Below are positions 7,634 to 17,199 of a stretch of 55,104 bases of DNA, in pieces; position 1 is the stretch's first letter; every line of letters starts with the position of its first letter. The stretch is from Opitutia bacterium (GTDB lineage: Bacteria > Verrucomicrobiota > Verrucomicrobiia > Opitutales > UBA953). A program made the position numbers and the translations under genes. The stretch covers positions 1 to 55,104 of the forward strand of contig CANCHK010000008.1 of assembly GCA_947377865.1 (NCBI GenBank). The letters run 5' to 3'. The notes beneath the pieces are model-generated. The model worked only from the letters and a program-made list of their open reading frames with translations, searched no databases and was not told where the DNA came from.

Positions 7634-9409
7634 TCAGAGGTTACCCTTGCGCATCTCTTCGACGAGATGGTCGGTGGCGCGCCACGCGAGCGCCATGATG
7701 GTGAGCGTGGGGTTCTTATCGGCGTTACTGCAGAAGGCCGAGCCGTCGTTGAGCAAGAGGTTCGGCACTTCCCAACACTGGTTCCACTGGTTGGTGACGG
7801 ATTTCTTGGCGTCGGCGCCCATGATGGCTCCGCCGACTTCATGGATAATCGAACCCCCTGGCTCGATGGCCTTAGAACCATCGGCTTCAGGCTTCTTCGC
7901 CTTTCCGCCGACGGCGTCGATGATCATCGCGAAGGTCGCTTCCATGTGCGCGGCCTGCTTGAGCTCATGCTCTGACCACTTCCAATGGAAACGCAGGACG
8001 GGAATACCCCACTTGTCCTTCACGGCCGGGTCGAGGTCGCAGAAAGAATGCTCGTTCGGGATCATCTCTCCACGGCCGGAGAAACCGATGCCCGCACCGT
8101 ATTTCTGACGGACTTCTTCCTTGTAGCTCTTGCCGTAGCCAGGACCCGCGCCGCCGGCTCCTAGGCCAGGCATGCGGCGTCCGGTAGCGAATTCAATATG
8201 GTAGCCGCGGGCGAAGCCGAGTTTGCTGGCATCCTTGTAAAGCCACCAAGGAACGTAGACGTGGGCGCCGGCGCCTTCTTCGTTATGGACTGGAAGATTC
8301 TCGAAAGCAGGGACAGTGCCGCCGAGCTTGGCGCCGACGGTGTCCATGATGTATTTGCCGACCAGACCGGAGCCGTTGGCGAGGCCGTTCGGGAAACGGT
8401 TGGACTTGGAGTTCAGCAGGATGCGGGCGGTCTCACCTGAGCTCGCGGCGAGGATGACCGCGCGTCCCTTCACGGCGCGTTCCTGTCCGGTAGCTTTGTC
8501 GATGTAGATGACGCCGTTGGCCTTGCCGTCAGTTCCGACGGTGACCTCGCGGGCATGGGCGTTGCAGAGGATGTCCAGGTTACCGGTCGCGAGCGCCGGC
8601 GGGAGGTGCACGGTCGTGGACTGGTAGTTAGCCTTGATCGCGCAACCACGACCACAGTCGGTCGCCCAGAAACACGCGGCGCGCTCCTGCATCGCCTTGG
8701 CGATGATCTTCTGCGCCTTTGGATTGTTTGGGTGCAGGCGGGCCGGGAAGTTCACATGATCCTGGCGCGTCGAAAGCACGGCTCGATGGATCGGGACCAC
8801 GGGTATGCCGTACTTGGCGACGTGCTTCTTGACGAACAGTTCGCCGGCACGGGCTTTCGGCGGAGGTAGCAACGTCCCATTAGGAGAGTCGGGCGTGTTC
8901 TCCAGGCCTTCGTTGGAACCATAGACACCGACGAGCATCTCGACCTTATCGTAATAAGGGGCGACGTCTTCGTAGCTGATCGGCCAGTCGAAACCGAGTC
9001 CATCGCGCGAATACGGCTTGAAGTCGTAAGCTCCGTTGCGGAGCGAGATGCGGCCCCAATGATTAGTACGTCCACCGAGCATGCGGGCACGCCACCAGTC
9101 GAAGCGCTGCTTCGGGTCGGTCGATGCCTGGGTGTAAGGTTCGCCCGGGACCTCCCAGCCTCCGTCGACGGTAGCGTCGTGGAAGCCAAACGGCTTCTCC
9201 CGCGTACTCATCGCACGTAAAGGAGCGTCGGCCTTGGACTGGAACATCGGGGTCTCGGTGACCGGGTCGTAGTTGCGACCGGCCTCGAGCATGAGGACCT
9301 TCACGCCGTTCATGGTGAGCGTGTAGGCGGACTGACCGCCGCCGGCGCCGGAACCGACGACGATGACGTCGTAGGTGGGCTGAAGGTCTTTTTCGGTGAT
9401 GATGGCCAT
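7634..9409 (-). CDS. GMC-family FAD oxidoreductase (glycoside 3-dehydrogenase-like)
   Basis: 591 aa flavoprotein. The FAD-binding motif VGSGAGGGQSAY lies at about residues 18-29 and the FAD ribose-binding LMLEAG about 15 residues later. The C-terminal half carries HEVGGAIMG and NADKNPTLTIMAL, the His and Asn regions that form the GMC active site. Length and motif spacing fit the family that partners gluconate-dehydrogenase subunit 3, including glucoside 3-dehydrogenases that oxidise the C3 hydroxyl of sugars. No signal peptide; export probably depends on the Tat signal of the downstream partner. The upstream hydrolase gene is 18 bp away. Predicted reaction: periplasmic oxidation of a sugar or glycoside, with electrons passed to a c-type cytochrome (inference). 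It could equally be a polyol or inositol dehydrogenase. Confidence 0.9.
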   Translation of the reverse strand: MAIITEKDLQPTYDVIVVGSGAGGGQSAYTLTMNGVKVLMLEAGRNYDPVTETPMFQSKADAPLRAMSTREKPFGFHDATVDGGWEVPGEPYTQASTDPKQRFDWWRARMLGGRTNHWGRISLRNGAYDFKPYSRDGLGFDWPISYEDVAPYYDKVEMLVGVYGSNEGLENTPDSPNGTLLPPPKARAGELFVKKHVAKYGIPVVPIHRAVLSTRQDHVNFPARLHPNNPKAQKIIAKAMQERAACFWATDCGRGCAIKANYQSTTVHLPPALATGNLDILCNAHAREVTVGTDGKANGVIYIDKATGQERAVKGRAVILAASSGETARILLNSKSNRFPNGLANGSGLVGKYIMDTVGAKLGGTVPAFENLPVHNEEGAGAHVYVPWWLYKDASKLGFARGYHIEFATGRRMPGLGAGGAGPGYGKSYKEEVRQKYGAGIGFSGRGEMIPNEHSFCDLDPAVKDKWGIPVLRFHWKWSEHELKQAAHMEATFAMIIDAVGGKAKKPEADGSKAIEPGGSIIHEVGGAIMGADAKKSVTNQWNQCWEVPNLLLNDGSAFCSNADKNPTLTIMALAWRATDHLVEEMRKGNL

Positions 9410-9427
9410 GGGTATGGTTGAGTGAGA

Positions 9428-11449
9428 TTACTTAGAAGTGCGGAATTGCCAGGCTTCGTCAAAGAAGCCGGCGGCGGGGATGGCTCCCGGAGCGACGGCG
9501 TCCGGGGCGACCTTGAGGTCCACGACGGCCCAATCGGGCAGTTTAGCGACCTGGCGGGCGTTATTCAGGTAGTCGTACTCGCGGTAGGTGAAGCTGCTGT
9601 TGATCACGACGTACTTCAACGGGTTCAGAGGATTAGGGTAGACGAGGATCGGCGCGTGGTCGGCGGCCGAGTAGGTCTTACCATCGACGACGAGCTTCTC
9701 CGCGGTCCATTGGATGGGCAACTTGGCGACAATCTTGGCGAGGATGGCATTGGAGGAAGGATCGCCCCAGAGGATGAGGTTGTGTTTCGCGATGTCCTCG
9801 TCCTTGAGCTGCGCATCGGTCTTCGACGGAGCGACGCCGCGGAACTGACGGCGCCATTCGAAGGCGGCGCGATCCATTTCAGACTTCACCCAGCCGCCGA
9901 CCTTGGCGTTGAGCGGCTGGCCGGTCGGGGTGACGTACAGGAACGAGTCCATGAAGGCGTCGTCAATCGGACCTGAGAGGCCATGGCGCTTATGGGAACC
10001 CTTGTCGGCGTATTCGGCGACCTGGGTCCACTCGCCGCTCTTGGCGTCGCGGGCGAAGGTGGCCTTCCAGGATCGATCCGAGCAGGCCTTGACGGACGTC
10101 AGGACCTTGTGTCCGTCGATCGTGACGGCAGTCGGGGCGAAAAGGGACTGCACGGAATCGCCCGGAGCGAAATCCAGGGTAAGCCCGGCGACATTGGTCG
10201 TCTTGACCTCGATGGCGCGGTCATCAACCAGCTTGGCGTCGACCTGAGCCTTCTTCCAATGCTCGACCATGCGGTCTACCTGAACCCAGTGCATGCGGTC
10301 ATAACGGAGGAAGTAAGTGGCGAAAGAGACTTCCCTCGGCGTGCGGACGCGACCGCTGGCGGCGATGGCGGCGAGGCGACGCTCGATCTCGATCATGGAG
10401 TCAGGATGGATCTTGTGGGCGGTCTGGGGTCCGATGATGTGCGTCATCTCCATGCCGAGCTTACCCATCTCGCGGGCCATGACGTCGGCGGCCTGCTTCT
10501 GCTTGTCGATCTCACCGCTGTAGGCGACCGTCGGGGCGTTGCGGAAGTTGATGGCGACGTCGGAAGCGTTGTACCAAGCCCAGAGGGTCTTCTGCCAGGA
10601 CGGGATCTTCGAGACATCCTCGTTCTGGAAGACGTTCAGGAATTCCGGGGTCTCGGAGAAACCTGCGCCGGGATTGATGCCGCACCAGCGATCGGTGTAG
10701 TGGGCTCCGAACTGCCAGACGGCCGCGCCACCCATGGAGAAACCACGGATGAATAGACGGTCGTCGTCGATGTTGTAGCTCTTGCGGGCGTGGGCGTAGG
10801 CCTCCCAGAGGTCGACCTCACCGGCCATCTTGTTGGCGCAGCAGTAGCGGCCGTAGAGGTGGAGCACGAGTCGGTTGTTGGCCGGAAGCTGACCGACGTT
10901 CGCGCGACGGTCCTTCAGGAACGCGAGTTCGCTGAGGGTCTCGCCACGACCGTGGCACCAGAAATCGAGACGCATCAGCGAGCCCGCGTAATTGTCTGGG
11001 ATGACCATGCCGTAAGGCTGCACCGAGCCGTCGATCTTCGACTTATAACCTCGGACGACGAGGCCCGTCTGGCGGGTCCACGGGGTCTCGCCCTTCAGGA
11101 ACGAAGCCGCCCGTGCCTTGCCTTCGGCGATGAGGTCATGGGCGACCTTGAATTCGCCCTTGTTGAAATACTCGTTGTACTTGCCGGCCCAGTCGACGGC
11201 CTTGTGGAAGATCTCGATGTCGGCCAGGAATTCCTCGAGGCGAGGGTTCTTCGACTGAGCCTTAGTAGCGGCGTCGATGGCCGTGCGCAGTTCGGCGAGC
11301 TCCTTGGTCAGCGCGACCTTCTCGGCCTCAGGCAGCGCCACCGCCTTATCAGTCGGCGGGATCGGCCGGACCGCGGCGGGGATATTGTCTTTCGGACCGT
11401 CGGCCAAGACCGTGGCGGCGAAAAGGGAAAGCAGCAGGAAGGAGCGCAT
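9428..11449 (-). CDS. Secreted alpha/beta hydrolase (prolyl-oligopeptidase-like)
   Basis: 673 aa with a Sec signal peptide (residues about 1-17). A helical region (about 35-120) precedes an alpha/beta-hydrolase domain: substrate-facing WCHGRGE (about 164-170), nucleophile elbow GFSMGG with Ser238, probable acid in SGEIDKQ and catalytic His in TAHKIHP. About 250 further residues follow, with a dioxygen-hydrolase-like beta-rich part and no second catalytic motif that I recognise. PVC genomes carry many such prolyl-oligopeptidase-like proteins, often near glycan genes; peptidase, acetyl-xylan esterase or glucuronoyl esterase activity cannot be separated from sequence alone. First gene of the minus-strand run with the GMC and subunit-3 genes. 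ATG at 11449 has no Shine-Dalgarno sequence. Confidence 0.8.
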   Translation of the reverse strand: MRSFLLLSLFAATVLADGPKDNIPAAVRPIPPTDKAVALPEAEKVALTKELAELRTAIDAATKAQSKNPRLEEFLADIEIFHKAVDWAGKYNEYFNKGEFKVAHDLIAEGKARAASFLKGETPWTRQTGLVVRGYKSKIDGSVQPYGMVIPDNYAGSLMRLDFWCHGRGETLSELAFLKDRRANVGQLPANNRLVLHLYGRYCCANKMAGEVDLWEAYAHARKSYNIDDDRLFIRGFSMGGAAVWQFGAHYTDRWCGINPGAGFSETPEFLNVFQNEDVSKIPSWQKTLWAWYNASDVAINFRNAPTVAYSGEIDKQKQAADVMAREMGKLGMEMTHIIGPQTAHKIHPDSMIEIERRLAAIAASGRVRTPREVSFATYFLRYDRMHWVQVDRMVEHWKKAQVDAKLVDDRAIEVKTTNVAGLTLDFAPGDSVQSLFAPTAVTIDGHKVLTSVKACSDRSWKATFARDAKSGEWTQVAEYADKGSHKRHGLSGPIDDAFMDSFLYVTPTGQPLNAKVGGWVKSEMDRAAFEWRRQFRGVAPSKTDAQLKDEDIAKHNLILWGDPSSNAILAKIVAKLPIQWTAEKLVVDGKTYSAADHAPILVYPNPLNPLKYVVINSSFTYREYDYLNNARQVAKLPDWAVVDLKVAPDAVAPGAIPAAGFFDEAWQFRTSK

Positions 11450-11620
11450 GTCTGGGATAAATAATGAGTGGGCCGTGGGCAGGCCTTACCGGGGTGCCCA
11501 AGGTCTACACTACGACCCTCCTGACCGACAAGTATTCCTTCTAGCGAGATAACGACACGAATGGGGCCGGGCGGCCATTTTCCTCGCCTCCGCCCTTCCC
11601 CTTCCTCACATCTCCGGGCA
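11450..11620. promoter_or_regulatory. Divergent intergenic region
   Basis: 171 bp between the divergent hydrolase (-) and ABC-F (+) genes, so it must carry promoters for both. An AGATAACG stretch at about 11547-11554 could be a -10 element for the plus-strand gene. I see no convincing -35, operator palindrome or ribosome binding site. Confidence 0.35.
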
Positions 11621-13432
11621 ATGGCCCTACTCAGTCTCCTTGATGTCTATGTCAGCTTCGGCGGCCCTCCCGTACTGGACCACCTGAACCTCCAGATCGA
11701 GGAAGGGGAGCGCGTCTGTTTGCTCGGACGCAATGGCGCCGGCAAGACTACTCTCATGCGCATCGCCGCCGGGGAATCTGCCCCCGACACTGGGTCGGTC
11801 ACGATCCCTGACGGCGTCTGCATCGCCCGCCTGACCCAGGAAATCCCGGAGAGCCTCCCTGGCAACGTCCGGGACATCGTGACCTCAGGTCTCCGCGCCG
11901 ACGACCATTCTGAAGATTGGGAAAAAGACCTCCGGGTCGACGACCTAATCGCCCGCCTCGGCCTACCCGAGGACCGTGAGTTTAATGACCTCTCGGGCGG
12001 ACTCAAACGTCGCTGCCTCCTTGCCAAGGCCTTGGCCGCCAAGCCTGGTCTGCTGCTGCTCGACGAGCCGACCAATCACATGGACCTCGATTCGATCCTT
12101 TGGATGGAAGAGTTCCTCCTCGAACAGAAAATCCCCCTACTCTTTGTCACGCACGACCGCGCCTTCCTACGCCGCATGGCGAACCGCATCATCGAACTCG
12201 ACCGTGGCAAGCTTGCTAGCTGGTCCTGCGACTACGACACCTACCTCGTCCGCAAGGAAGAGCTCTTTGTCGCCGAAGAACGCCAGCGCGCCGCCTTTGA
12301 TAAGAAACTCGGACAGGAAGAAGCCTGGTCCCGCCGCAGCCCGGGCGCTCGTCGTACGAAGTCCAACGCCCGCATGGAAGCCCTCGTGAAGATGCGCGCC
12401 CAGCGTGGCGCGTTGCGCTCCGTCGCCGGCTCTGCGAAGATGGAAATCAGCGAAGCCGAACGTTCTGGTGTCCGCGTGGTCGAAGCCGAGAACATCGCCT
12501 TCGCCTACCCGGGCGGCACGCCCCTTATCCGCGATTTCAGCCTCGTCCTCAACCGCGGCGACAAGGTCGGCCTCATTGGTCCCAATGGCGCCGGCAAGAC
12601 CACGCTCGTCAAGATGCTCCTCGGCCAGCTGGCTCCGACCTCTGGTGTCCTAAAATTCGGCACGAAGATGGAAGTGATTTACTTCGACCAGATGCGTGAA
12701 CAGATCGACGACGATAAGACCGTCGCTGAAAACCTCGCCGGAGACAGCGATACCGTCACGGTCCAGGGCCGCTCGCGACACGTCATCAGCTACCTGCAGG
12801 ACTTCCTCTTCGACCCCTCCCGTGCCCGCTCTAAAGCCAAGGTACTCTCCGGCGGCGAACGCAACCGCCTCCTGCTGGCCCGACTCTTTACCAAGCCCGC
12901 CAACGTGCTGGTACTTGACGAACCGACCAACGACCTCGACGCCGAGACCCTCGATGTCCTGGAAGACATTCTCGTGGATTACGCCGGGACGCTGATCATG
13001 GTCTCACACGACCGTGCCTTCCTCGACAACGTCGTCACGAGCACGCTTGTCTTTGAAGGCGATGGCGTCGTCACCGAGCACGCCGGCGGCTACACCGACT
13101 GGCGCAATGAACTTGCCCGTATCGCCGTGGCCAAGCGCACCGCCGCCGTCGGGACCGCCACTAAGCCCGTGGCAGCGAAGTCGGCTGCCTCCGCTCAGCC
13201 TGGCGCCAAGCTCAACAACAAGGAGCGCAAGGAACTCGAGACCCTCCCCGGCAAGATCGAGCAGCTCGAAGCCGAACAGGCCCAGATTACCGTGCAGCTG
13301 GGCGACCCTGAGATTTATAAAGATGGTGGAGCCAAGGCCGCTGCGCTGCAGAAGCGCCTCCACGTCGCCGAAGCCGAGCACTCCGAAGCCCTGGCCCGCT
13401 GGATGGACCTCGACGCCCGCAAGGACGCCTGA
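11621..13432 (+). CDS. uup: ABC-F family ATPase, Uup type
   Basis: 603 aa soluble protein from the ATG at 11621; an upstream in-frame ATG at 11561 adds 20 residues not typical of the family. Two ABC cassettes: Walker A GRNGAGKTTL (about 36-45) with signature LSGGLKRR and Walker B LLLLDEPTNHMD; then Walker A GPNGAGKTTL with LSGGERNR and VLVLDEPTNDLD. No membrane segments, as in all ABC-F proteins. The charged C-terminal region (about 540-600) is a predicted coiled coil like the Uup C-terminal domain. ABC-F proteins act at the ribosome or, for Uup, also affect branched DNA and precise transposon excision. The gene is separate from the flanking secreted-enzyme genes and looks like a housekeeping insertion in the region. 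Confidence 0.9.
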   Translation: MALLSLLDVYVSFGGPPVLDHLNLQIEEGERVCLLGRNGAGKTTLMRIAAGESAPDTGSVTIPDGVCIARLTQEIPESLPGNVRDIVTSGLRADDHSEDWEKDLRVDDLIARLGLPEDREFNDLSGGLKRRCLLAKALAAKPGLLLLDEPTNHMDLDSILWMEEFLLEQKIPLLFVTHDRAFLRRMANRIIELDRGKLASWSCDYDTYLVRKEELFVAEERQRAAFDKKLGQEEAWSRRSPGARRTKSNARMEALVKMRAQRGALRSVAGSAKMEISEAERSGVRVVEAENIAFAYPGGTPLIRDFSLVLNRGDKVGLIGPNGAGKTTLVKMLLGQLAPTSGVLKFGTKMEVIYFDQMREQIDDDKTVAENLAGDSDTVTVQGRSRHVISYLQDFLFDPSRARSKAKVLSGGERNRLLLARLFTKPANVLVLDEPTNDLDAETLDVLEDILVDYAGTLIMVSHDRAFLDNVVTSTLVFEGDGVVTEHAGGYTDWRNELARIAVAKRTAAVGTATKPVAAKSAASAQPGAKLNNKERKELETLPGKIEQLEAEQAQITVQLGDPEIYKDGGAKAAALQKRLHVAEAEHSEALARWMDLDARKDA

Positions 13433-13435
13433 GCG

Positions 13436-13458
13436 AACCCCGGCATGGACGGGTTTTC
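13436..13458 (+). terminator. Possible weak intrinsic terminator
   Basis: AACCCCG and CGGGTT can pair across a 7-nt loop with one bulge, followed by TTTTCC, just after the ABC-F stop codon. The stem is short. The next 205 bp up to the regulator start show no gene or clear motif. Confidence 0.35.
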
Positions 13459-13663
13459 CGTCGATTTACAGAATAGTGCCGATTTTCAGGTAATAGTTTC
13501 AGTTTTCGGCGATTGCCCGGCTGGATACCAGACGCAGTATCGCTGATAGTACCCATCAAATAGGGGCTACTTCGACCTAAAACGCCTTGCACGACGATTC
13601 GCCACCCCTTGGACCAATCTGTGCCGATTCTTGCCGAGAATCGTTCCTCACCCTCTATTTCGT

Positions 13664-14815
13664 ATGAAACGACCTCGCAATGTCCTGCTCGCGCTGGGGT
13701 GGTATGACCATCGCCTGCTCCAAGGCATCGCTACCTACGCCTCCGAGCACCGCTGGCACCTGGCCTCCCATAGCATCATCCATGAGAAGGTGATCCCGTG
13801 GGGCTGGGACGGCGATGGCATCCTGGCCTGGCTGGGCGCCGGCGACGACCTGGCCGACTTCGTCCGCAAAGCCGATAAGCCGACGGTCGACTTCTCCCTG
13901 CGCCGTCGGGATACGCCCTTCGCGCACGTGGTTCAGGACCACGCCAAGACCGGCGAGCTGGTCGCCGAACACTTCATCGAACGCGGCATGACCCGTTTCT
14001 GCTTCTTCAGCGACACGGAGAACTGGTCGCAGGTCGAACGTGGCGAAGCCTTCGCGGAAGCCCTCAGGCGTCGCGGCCTGGCTTGCGAAACATTACGCTG
14101 GCAGCCCACGGGGAAGCGCGGGAACGCCCAAGACGAATGGCAGCGGCGGCGCACCTGGCTGATGACCCGCCTCAAGGAATCGCCCAAGCCGCTGGCGGTC
14201 TTCGCCGCCAACGGCACCTTGGCCGTCGAGGTGCGCGAACTGTGCGAAGAAGCCGGACTCCACGTCCCCACCCAGGTGGCGATCGTCGGCATCGACGACT
14301 ACCTGCTCTCGGTCGGAGCGATCAAGAAATACGTCTCCGGCGTCGATACGAACCTCGAGGAACAAGGGTATCGCGGCGCCGAGCTGCTCGACCGCCTCAT
14401 GCGCGGCGAGACTGCCCCAATCGAACCGATCCGCATCCAGCCGGCCGGAGTCATCACCCGCATGAGCAGCGACATCCTGGCCACCGGCCATGAAGGCGTC
14501 ATCCGGGCACTGCATCATATTACCGACCATTTCGCTGGCTCGCTTGGAGTGAAAGAACTGGCCGCTATCGCCCATATGTCCGAACGCGGCCTGCGTCAGG
14601 CCTTTGTGAAACACGTCGGGTGTACGCCGGGAGATCGCCTACGTACGGTCCGGATCGATTCCGCCAAACGCCTGCTCGCCGGTTCGACCGAGAAGATCGA
14701 AGCCATCTCCCATCGTTGCGGCTATCCGAACCTGAACTCGTTCTTCGCCGCCTTCCGCCGCACGGAAAACATGACCCCGGCCGAATACCGCCGGATCATG
14801 CGTTTCCGCAGCTGA
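13664..14815 (+). CDS. XylR-like AraC-family transcriptional regulator
   Basis: 383 aa from the ATG at 13664 (an upstream in-frame ATG at 13631 adds eleven residues that look non-conserved). Residues about 5-270 form a LacI/periplasmic-binding-protein-like sensor: opening VLLALGWYDHRLLQGI, then FCFFSDT, AVFAANG and VAIVGIDDY, the usual strand-turn motifs of this fold. Residues about 285-383 are an AraC-type double helix-turn-helix ending in ISHRCGYPNLNSFFAAFRR and MTPAEYRR. This is the architecture of XylR-like sugar-responsive activators, common in PVC bacteria. It ends only 9 bp from the convergent beta-propeller gene and has a 230-bp leader. Likely targets are the surrounding glycan genes, but no binding site can be assigned from sequence. 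Confidence 0.9.
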   Translation: MKRPRNVLLALGWYDHRLLQGIATYASEHRWHLASHSIIHEKVIPWGWDGDGILAWLGAGDDLADFVRKADKPTVDFSLRRRDTPFAHVVQDHAKTGELVAEHFIERGMTRFCFFSDTENWSQVERGEAFAEALRRRGLACETLRWQPTGKRGNAQDEWQRRRTWLMTRLKESPKPLAVFAANGTLAVEVRELCEEAGLHVPTQVAIVGIDDYLLSVGAIKKYVSGVDTNLEEQGYRGAELLDRLMRGETAPIEPIRIQPAGVITRMSSDILATGHEGVIRALHHITDHFAGSLGVKELAAIAHMSERGLRQAFVKHVGCTPGDRLRTVRIDSAKRLLAGSTEKIEAISHRCGYPNLNSFFAAFRRTENMTPAEYRRIMRFRS

Positions 14816-14824
14816 ACCGTCCGT

Positions 14825-17092
14825 TCACTCGGCCAAGGCGTGGAGGGTGTTGATCACCTGACCGCGCAGCTCGACGCCGTCGGCGGCCTTGAGCTCATAC
14901 TTGAGCTGCATCTGCATGGCCGGGCGAAGATCCGGGATCTCCAGGAAGACCGAACGACGGTCGGCGGAGACGGTGGCGGACTTCACGGTCAAGGGGTCGT
15001 GCTTGCGCTCGGACATCTGCGCCTTGCTGAATTGCAGTTTGCCGTCGTTGCCGAGCTCGGTGGCGGCCACCTTGGCATCGAGCGTGGAGACGTCGGGCGA
15101 CCCGTAGGCCGAGGACCAGACGTAGTTCCAGATCTCGATGTTCCAATTGCCCGCGTCGGCGGCGACCTTAGGGTCGATCTCGCACGCGAAGTCGAGCTTG
15201 ATGCCTTTCTTGGTCGCGGCGAGGGCGATGGGCATGCGGGTCGCGGCGCCGGTATAGCGCACGCGCTGGAAGCAGCCGTTCTGGGTCGCGGTGGTCTGCC
15301 AGCCACGAAGACCGGTGACGTAAAGCTGGCCATCCTTCGGATTGAAACGGGCCCGCATGGCACCGCTTCCAAAGTCGACGTTGAAGCGCGCCACCCCGCC
15401 CTGCATCTGCGGCTGGCCGTTGAAAGTCACTTCCTGCGGTAAGACGCCGAACAAGGAGCAGGTGCCGTAGCTGAGATGGAGCAGGCGGTCCTTCCACGGG
15501 CCGAACTTATCGGAGGTCACCCAGACCTGACCGCCGCTGGAGTTGTCCACCTCCTTCGGGAACCAGCACAGCGGGCGATCGTAGTCGGTCGGCTCCGTCG
15601 CGCGGTGGGCGAGCGGAGGGACGCCATAGAAGCCGCCCTGCTTGACCCAGTTGAGACGGCACACGGGCGTCCAGGTGCCTTCGTTGTCGCCGGTGGTAAC
15701 TTGGCCGGTCGGGCTGACGGCCATGCCGTTGGGCGCACGGAAGCCGGATGCGAAGAGCTCACTCTTCTTACCGTCAGGTGAGATTTTCAGGAGTGCACCG
15801 TGATGGTCGCAGATTTCGTCAAAGCCTCGGCCACCCTTGCGGACGGGACCGGCCTTGATGACATAGAAGTTGCCGGCGGGATCGGTCTGCAGGTCGAAGG
15901 TGAATTCATGGAAGCTCTTGGTGACCATGAGGTCGAAGTTGAACGCCTCATAGGTGTCGCACTCGCCGTCGTTGTTGGTGTCGCGAAGTTTCCAGACGCC
16001 GTCGCGGCAGGTGACATAGATCTCGCCGTTCACGACCTTGAGCCCGAGCGCATGATAGAGGCCTGCGGCGAACCGACGCCAGGTGACCTTCTCGAGCTTT
16101 TCGTCTATACCGGAAGCAATGAACACGTCGCCATGGAAGGTGCTGATGACCGCGCGTCCGTCCGGAAGAAAATCGAAGGCCGAGGTGAACATCGGGGCCT
16201 TCCAAGGATTGGTGACCGGGAGCTTTACGTCGTCCACCACATAAGCCTCGCCGGCTTTCTCGGAGAGCTTACCGGTCGTCTCGACCGTCTCTGGCCAGAG
16301 GGTCTTGGCGACCTTGAGGAGTTTGGACGGCAGTTCGGTGTCGAAAGACTGCGGCAACGGGACGCCGGCCGGCAGATAAGCCACGCGGACCGTGGTGACA
16401 TCCTTAGATGCGTCCACCCGGGCTACGGCATGGCCATCGAGCTGGTCGACCTTAGCGGCACCGAGCGTCACGATGCGGGCGGCGTCGGCCGACTTACCGA
16501 GCATGACGGTGACACCCTTGGCGGAAGGCGCGATCTCGAGGGTACGCACGACGAACTGGACCTCATTTGCGGTCACGACTTCGGCTGCCTCGTTAATGAC
16601 CACGCCATCGACGTCCCAGCGGACGACGACGGAACGGCCAGCATTATGGAAACCCTTGAACCGAACCTGACCCATCGGAAGCGGACCGTAACCCTTGCGC
16701 GGAGTCAGCGCAGCGGCATCCACACCAGGCATGTAACCCGCGAAATCGCCGGTGACGAAAATAGTCTCTCCCATGGCCGTCGGGTAATCACCGCGGGACA
16801 TCAGATTCATCTCGGTGGTGAACTTGCCCGACCACGCGCCGATCGGACGGCAAAGGTCGAGGTCGTAGGCGATGCCCTTCTTGCCGTCGTCGCCGAGGCG
16901 GACCGCCAAGCCCTTGAGACCGGTCGAATCGATGGAACCGTCCTTCTGCTGGCCGACGCCGACGGTGCCGAGAATCCACTGACCGGGGGCTTCGACGAGC
17001 GGTGCCGAGACGGTCGTCTTCTTGGCAGGCTTCTTGGCCTGACCATAGAGGAGGCCGATCGAAAGGAACAGGGCGACAAGGGACGTGCGCAT
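14825..17092 (-). CDS. Secreted PVC beta-propeller dehydrogenase-like protein (DUF6797), no heme
   Basis: 755 aa from the ATG at 17092, which opens a clean signal peptide (MRTSLVALFLSIGLLYGQ). The frame stays open upstream to 17242 but that extension runs through a REP-like palindrome and is rejected. Residues about 35-230 resemble a DUF6797-type beta domain (GLAVRLGDDGKKGIAYD). About 310-640 is the PVC 'membrane-bound dehydrogenase' propeller (ITCRDGVWKLRDTNNDGECD; NGMAVSPTGQ). A beta-sandwich tail ends the protein. There is no CxxCH, so unlike its neighbour it lacks a fused cytochrome. Convergent with the regulator gene (9 bp). The gene upstream on the same strand is 158 bp away behind a terminator, so it is probably transcribed alone. 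Substrate unknown. Confidence 0.8.
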   Translation of the reverse strand: MRTSLVALFLSIGLLYGQAKKPAKKTTVSAPLVEAPGQWILGTVGVGQQKDGSIDSTGLKGLAVRLGDDGKKGIAYDLDLCRPIGAWSGKFTTEMNLMSRGDYPTAMGETIFVTGDFAGYMPGVDAAALTPRKGYGPLPMGQVRFKGFHNAGRSVVVRWDVDGVVINEAAEVVTANEVQFVVRTLEIAPSAKGVTVMLGKSADAARIVTLGAAKVDQLDGHAVARVDASKDVTTVRVAYLPAGVPLPQSFDTELPSKLLKVAKTLWPETVETTGKLSEKAGEAYVVDDVKLPVTNPWKAPMFTSAFDFLPDGRAVISTFHGDVFIASGIDEKLEKVTWRRFAAGLYHALGLKVVNGEIYVTCRDGVWKLRDTNNDGECDTYEAFNFDLMVTKSFHEFTFDLQTDPAGNFYVIKAGPVRKGGRGFDEICDHHGALLKISPDGKKSELFASGFRAPNGMAVSPTGQVTTGDNEGTWTPVCRLNWVKQGGFYGVPPLAHRATEPTDYDRPLCWFPKEVDNSSGGQVWVTSDKFGPWKDRLLHLSYGTCSLFGVLPQEVTFNGQPQMQGGVARFNVDFGSGAMRARFNPKDGQLYVTGLRGWQTTATQNGCFQRVRYTGAATRMPIALAATKKGIKLDFACEIDPKVAADAGNWNIEIWNYVWSSAYGSPDVSTLDAKVAATELGNDGKLQFSKAQMSERKHDPLTVKSATVSADRRSVFLEIPDLRPAMQMQLKYELKAADGVELRGQVINTLHALAE

Positions 17093-17143
17093 GGAGGAGT
17101 GGAACATTAATAGGGATAAGCACTGGGTCAGGGACAGAACAAA

Positions 17144-17199
17144 GTAAGGGGTCAGACCGCTTCCGAGCGATATCAGTCGGAAGCGGTCTGACCCCTTAC
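17144..17199. repeat. REP-like perfect 23-bp inverted repeat
   Basis: Arms at 17144-17166 and 17177-17199 are perfect reverse complements, starting GTAAGGGGTCAGACC and separated by a 10-nt loop (GCGATATCAG). The GGGGTCAGACC core resembles repetitive extragenic palindromes associated with RAYT-type transposases in other bacteria (family knowledge, from memory). No transposase gene is present in this window. Confidence 0.7.

Noticed and set aside
15800-17110. 436-aa open frame on the plus strand
   Set aside because: Opposite the 14825-17092 propeller gene, with no recognisable domain or signal; similar shadows at 907-2004 (-), 696-1835 (-), 49436-50746 (+) and 52160-53137 (+) were dropped for the same reason.
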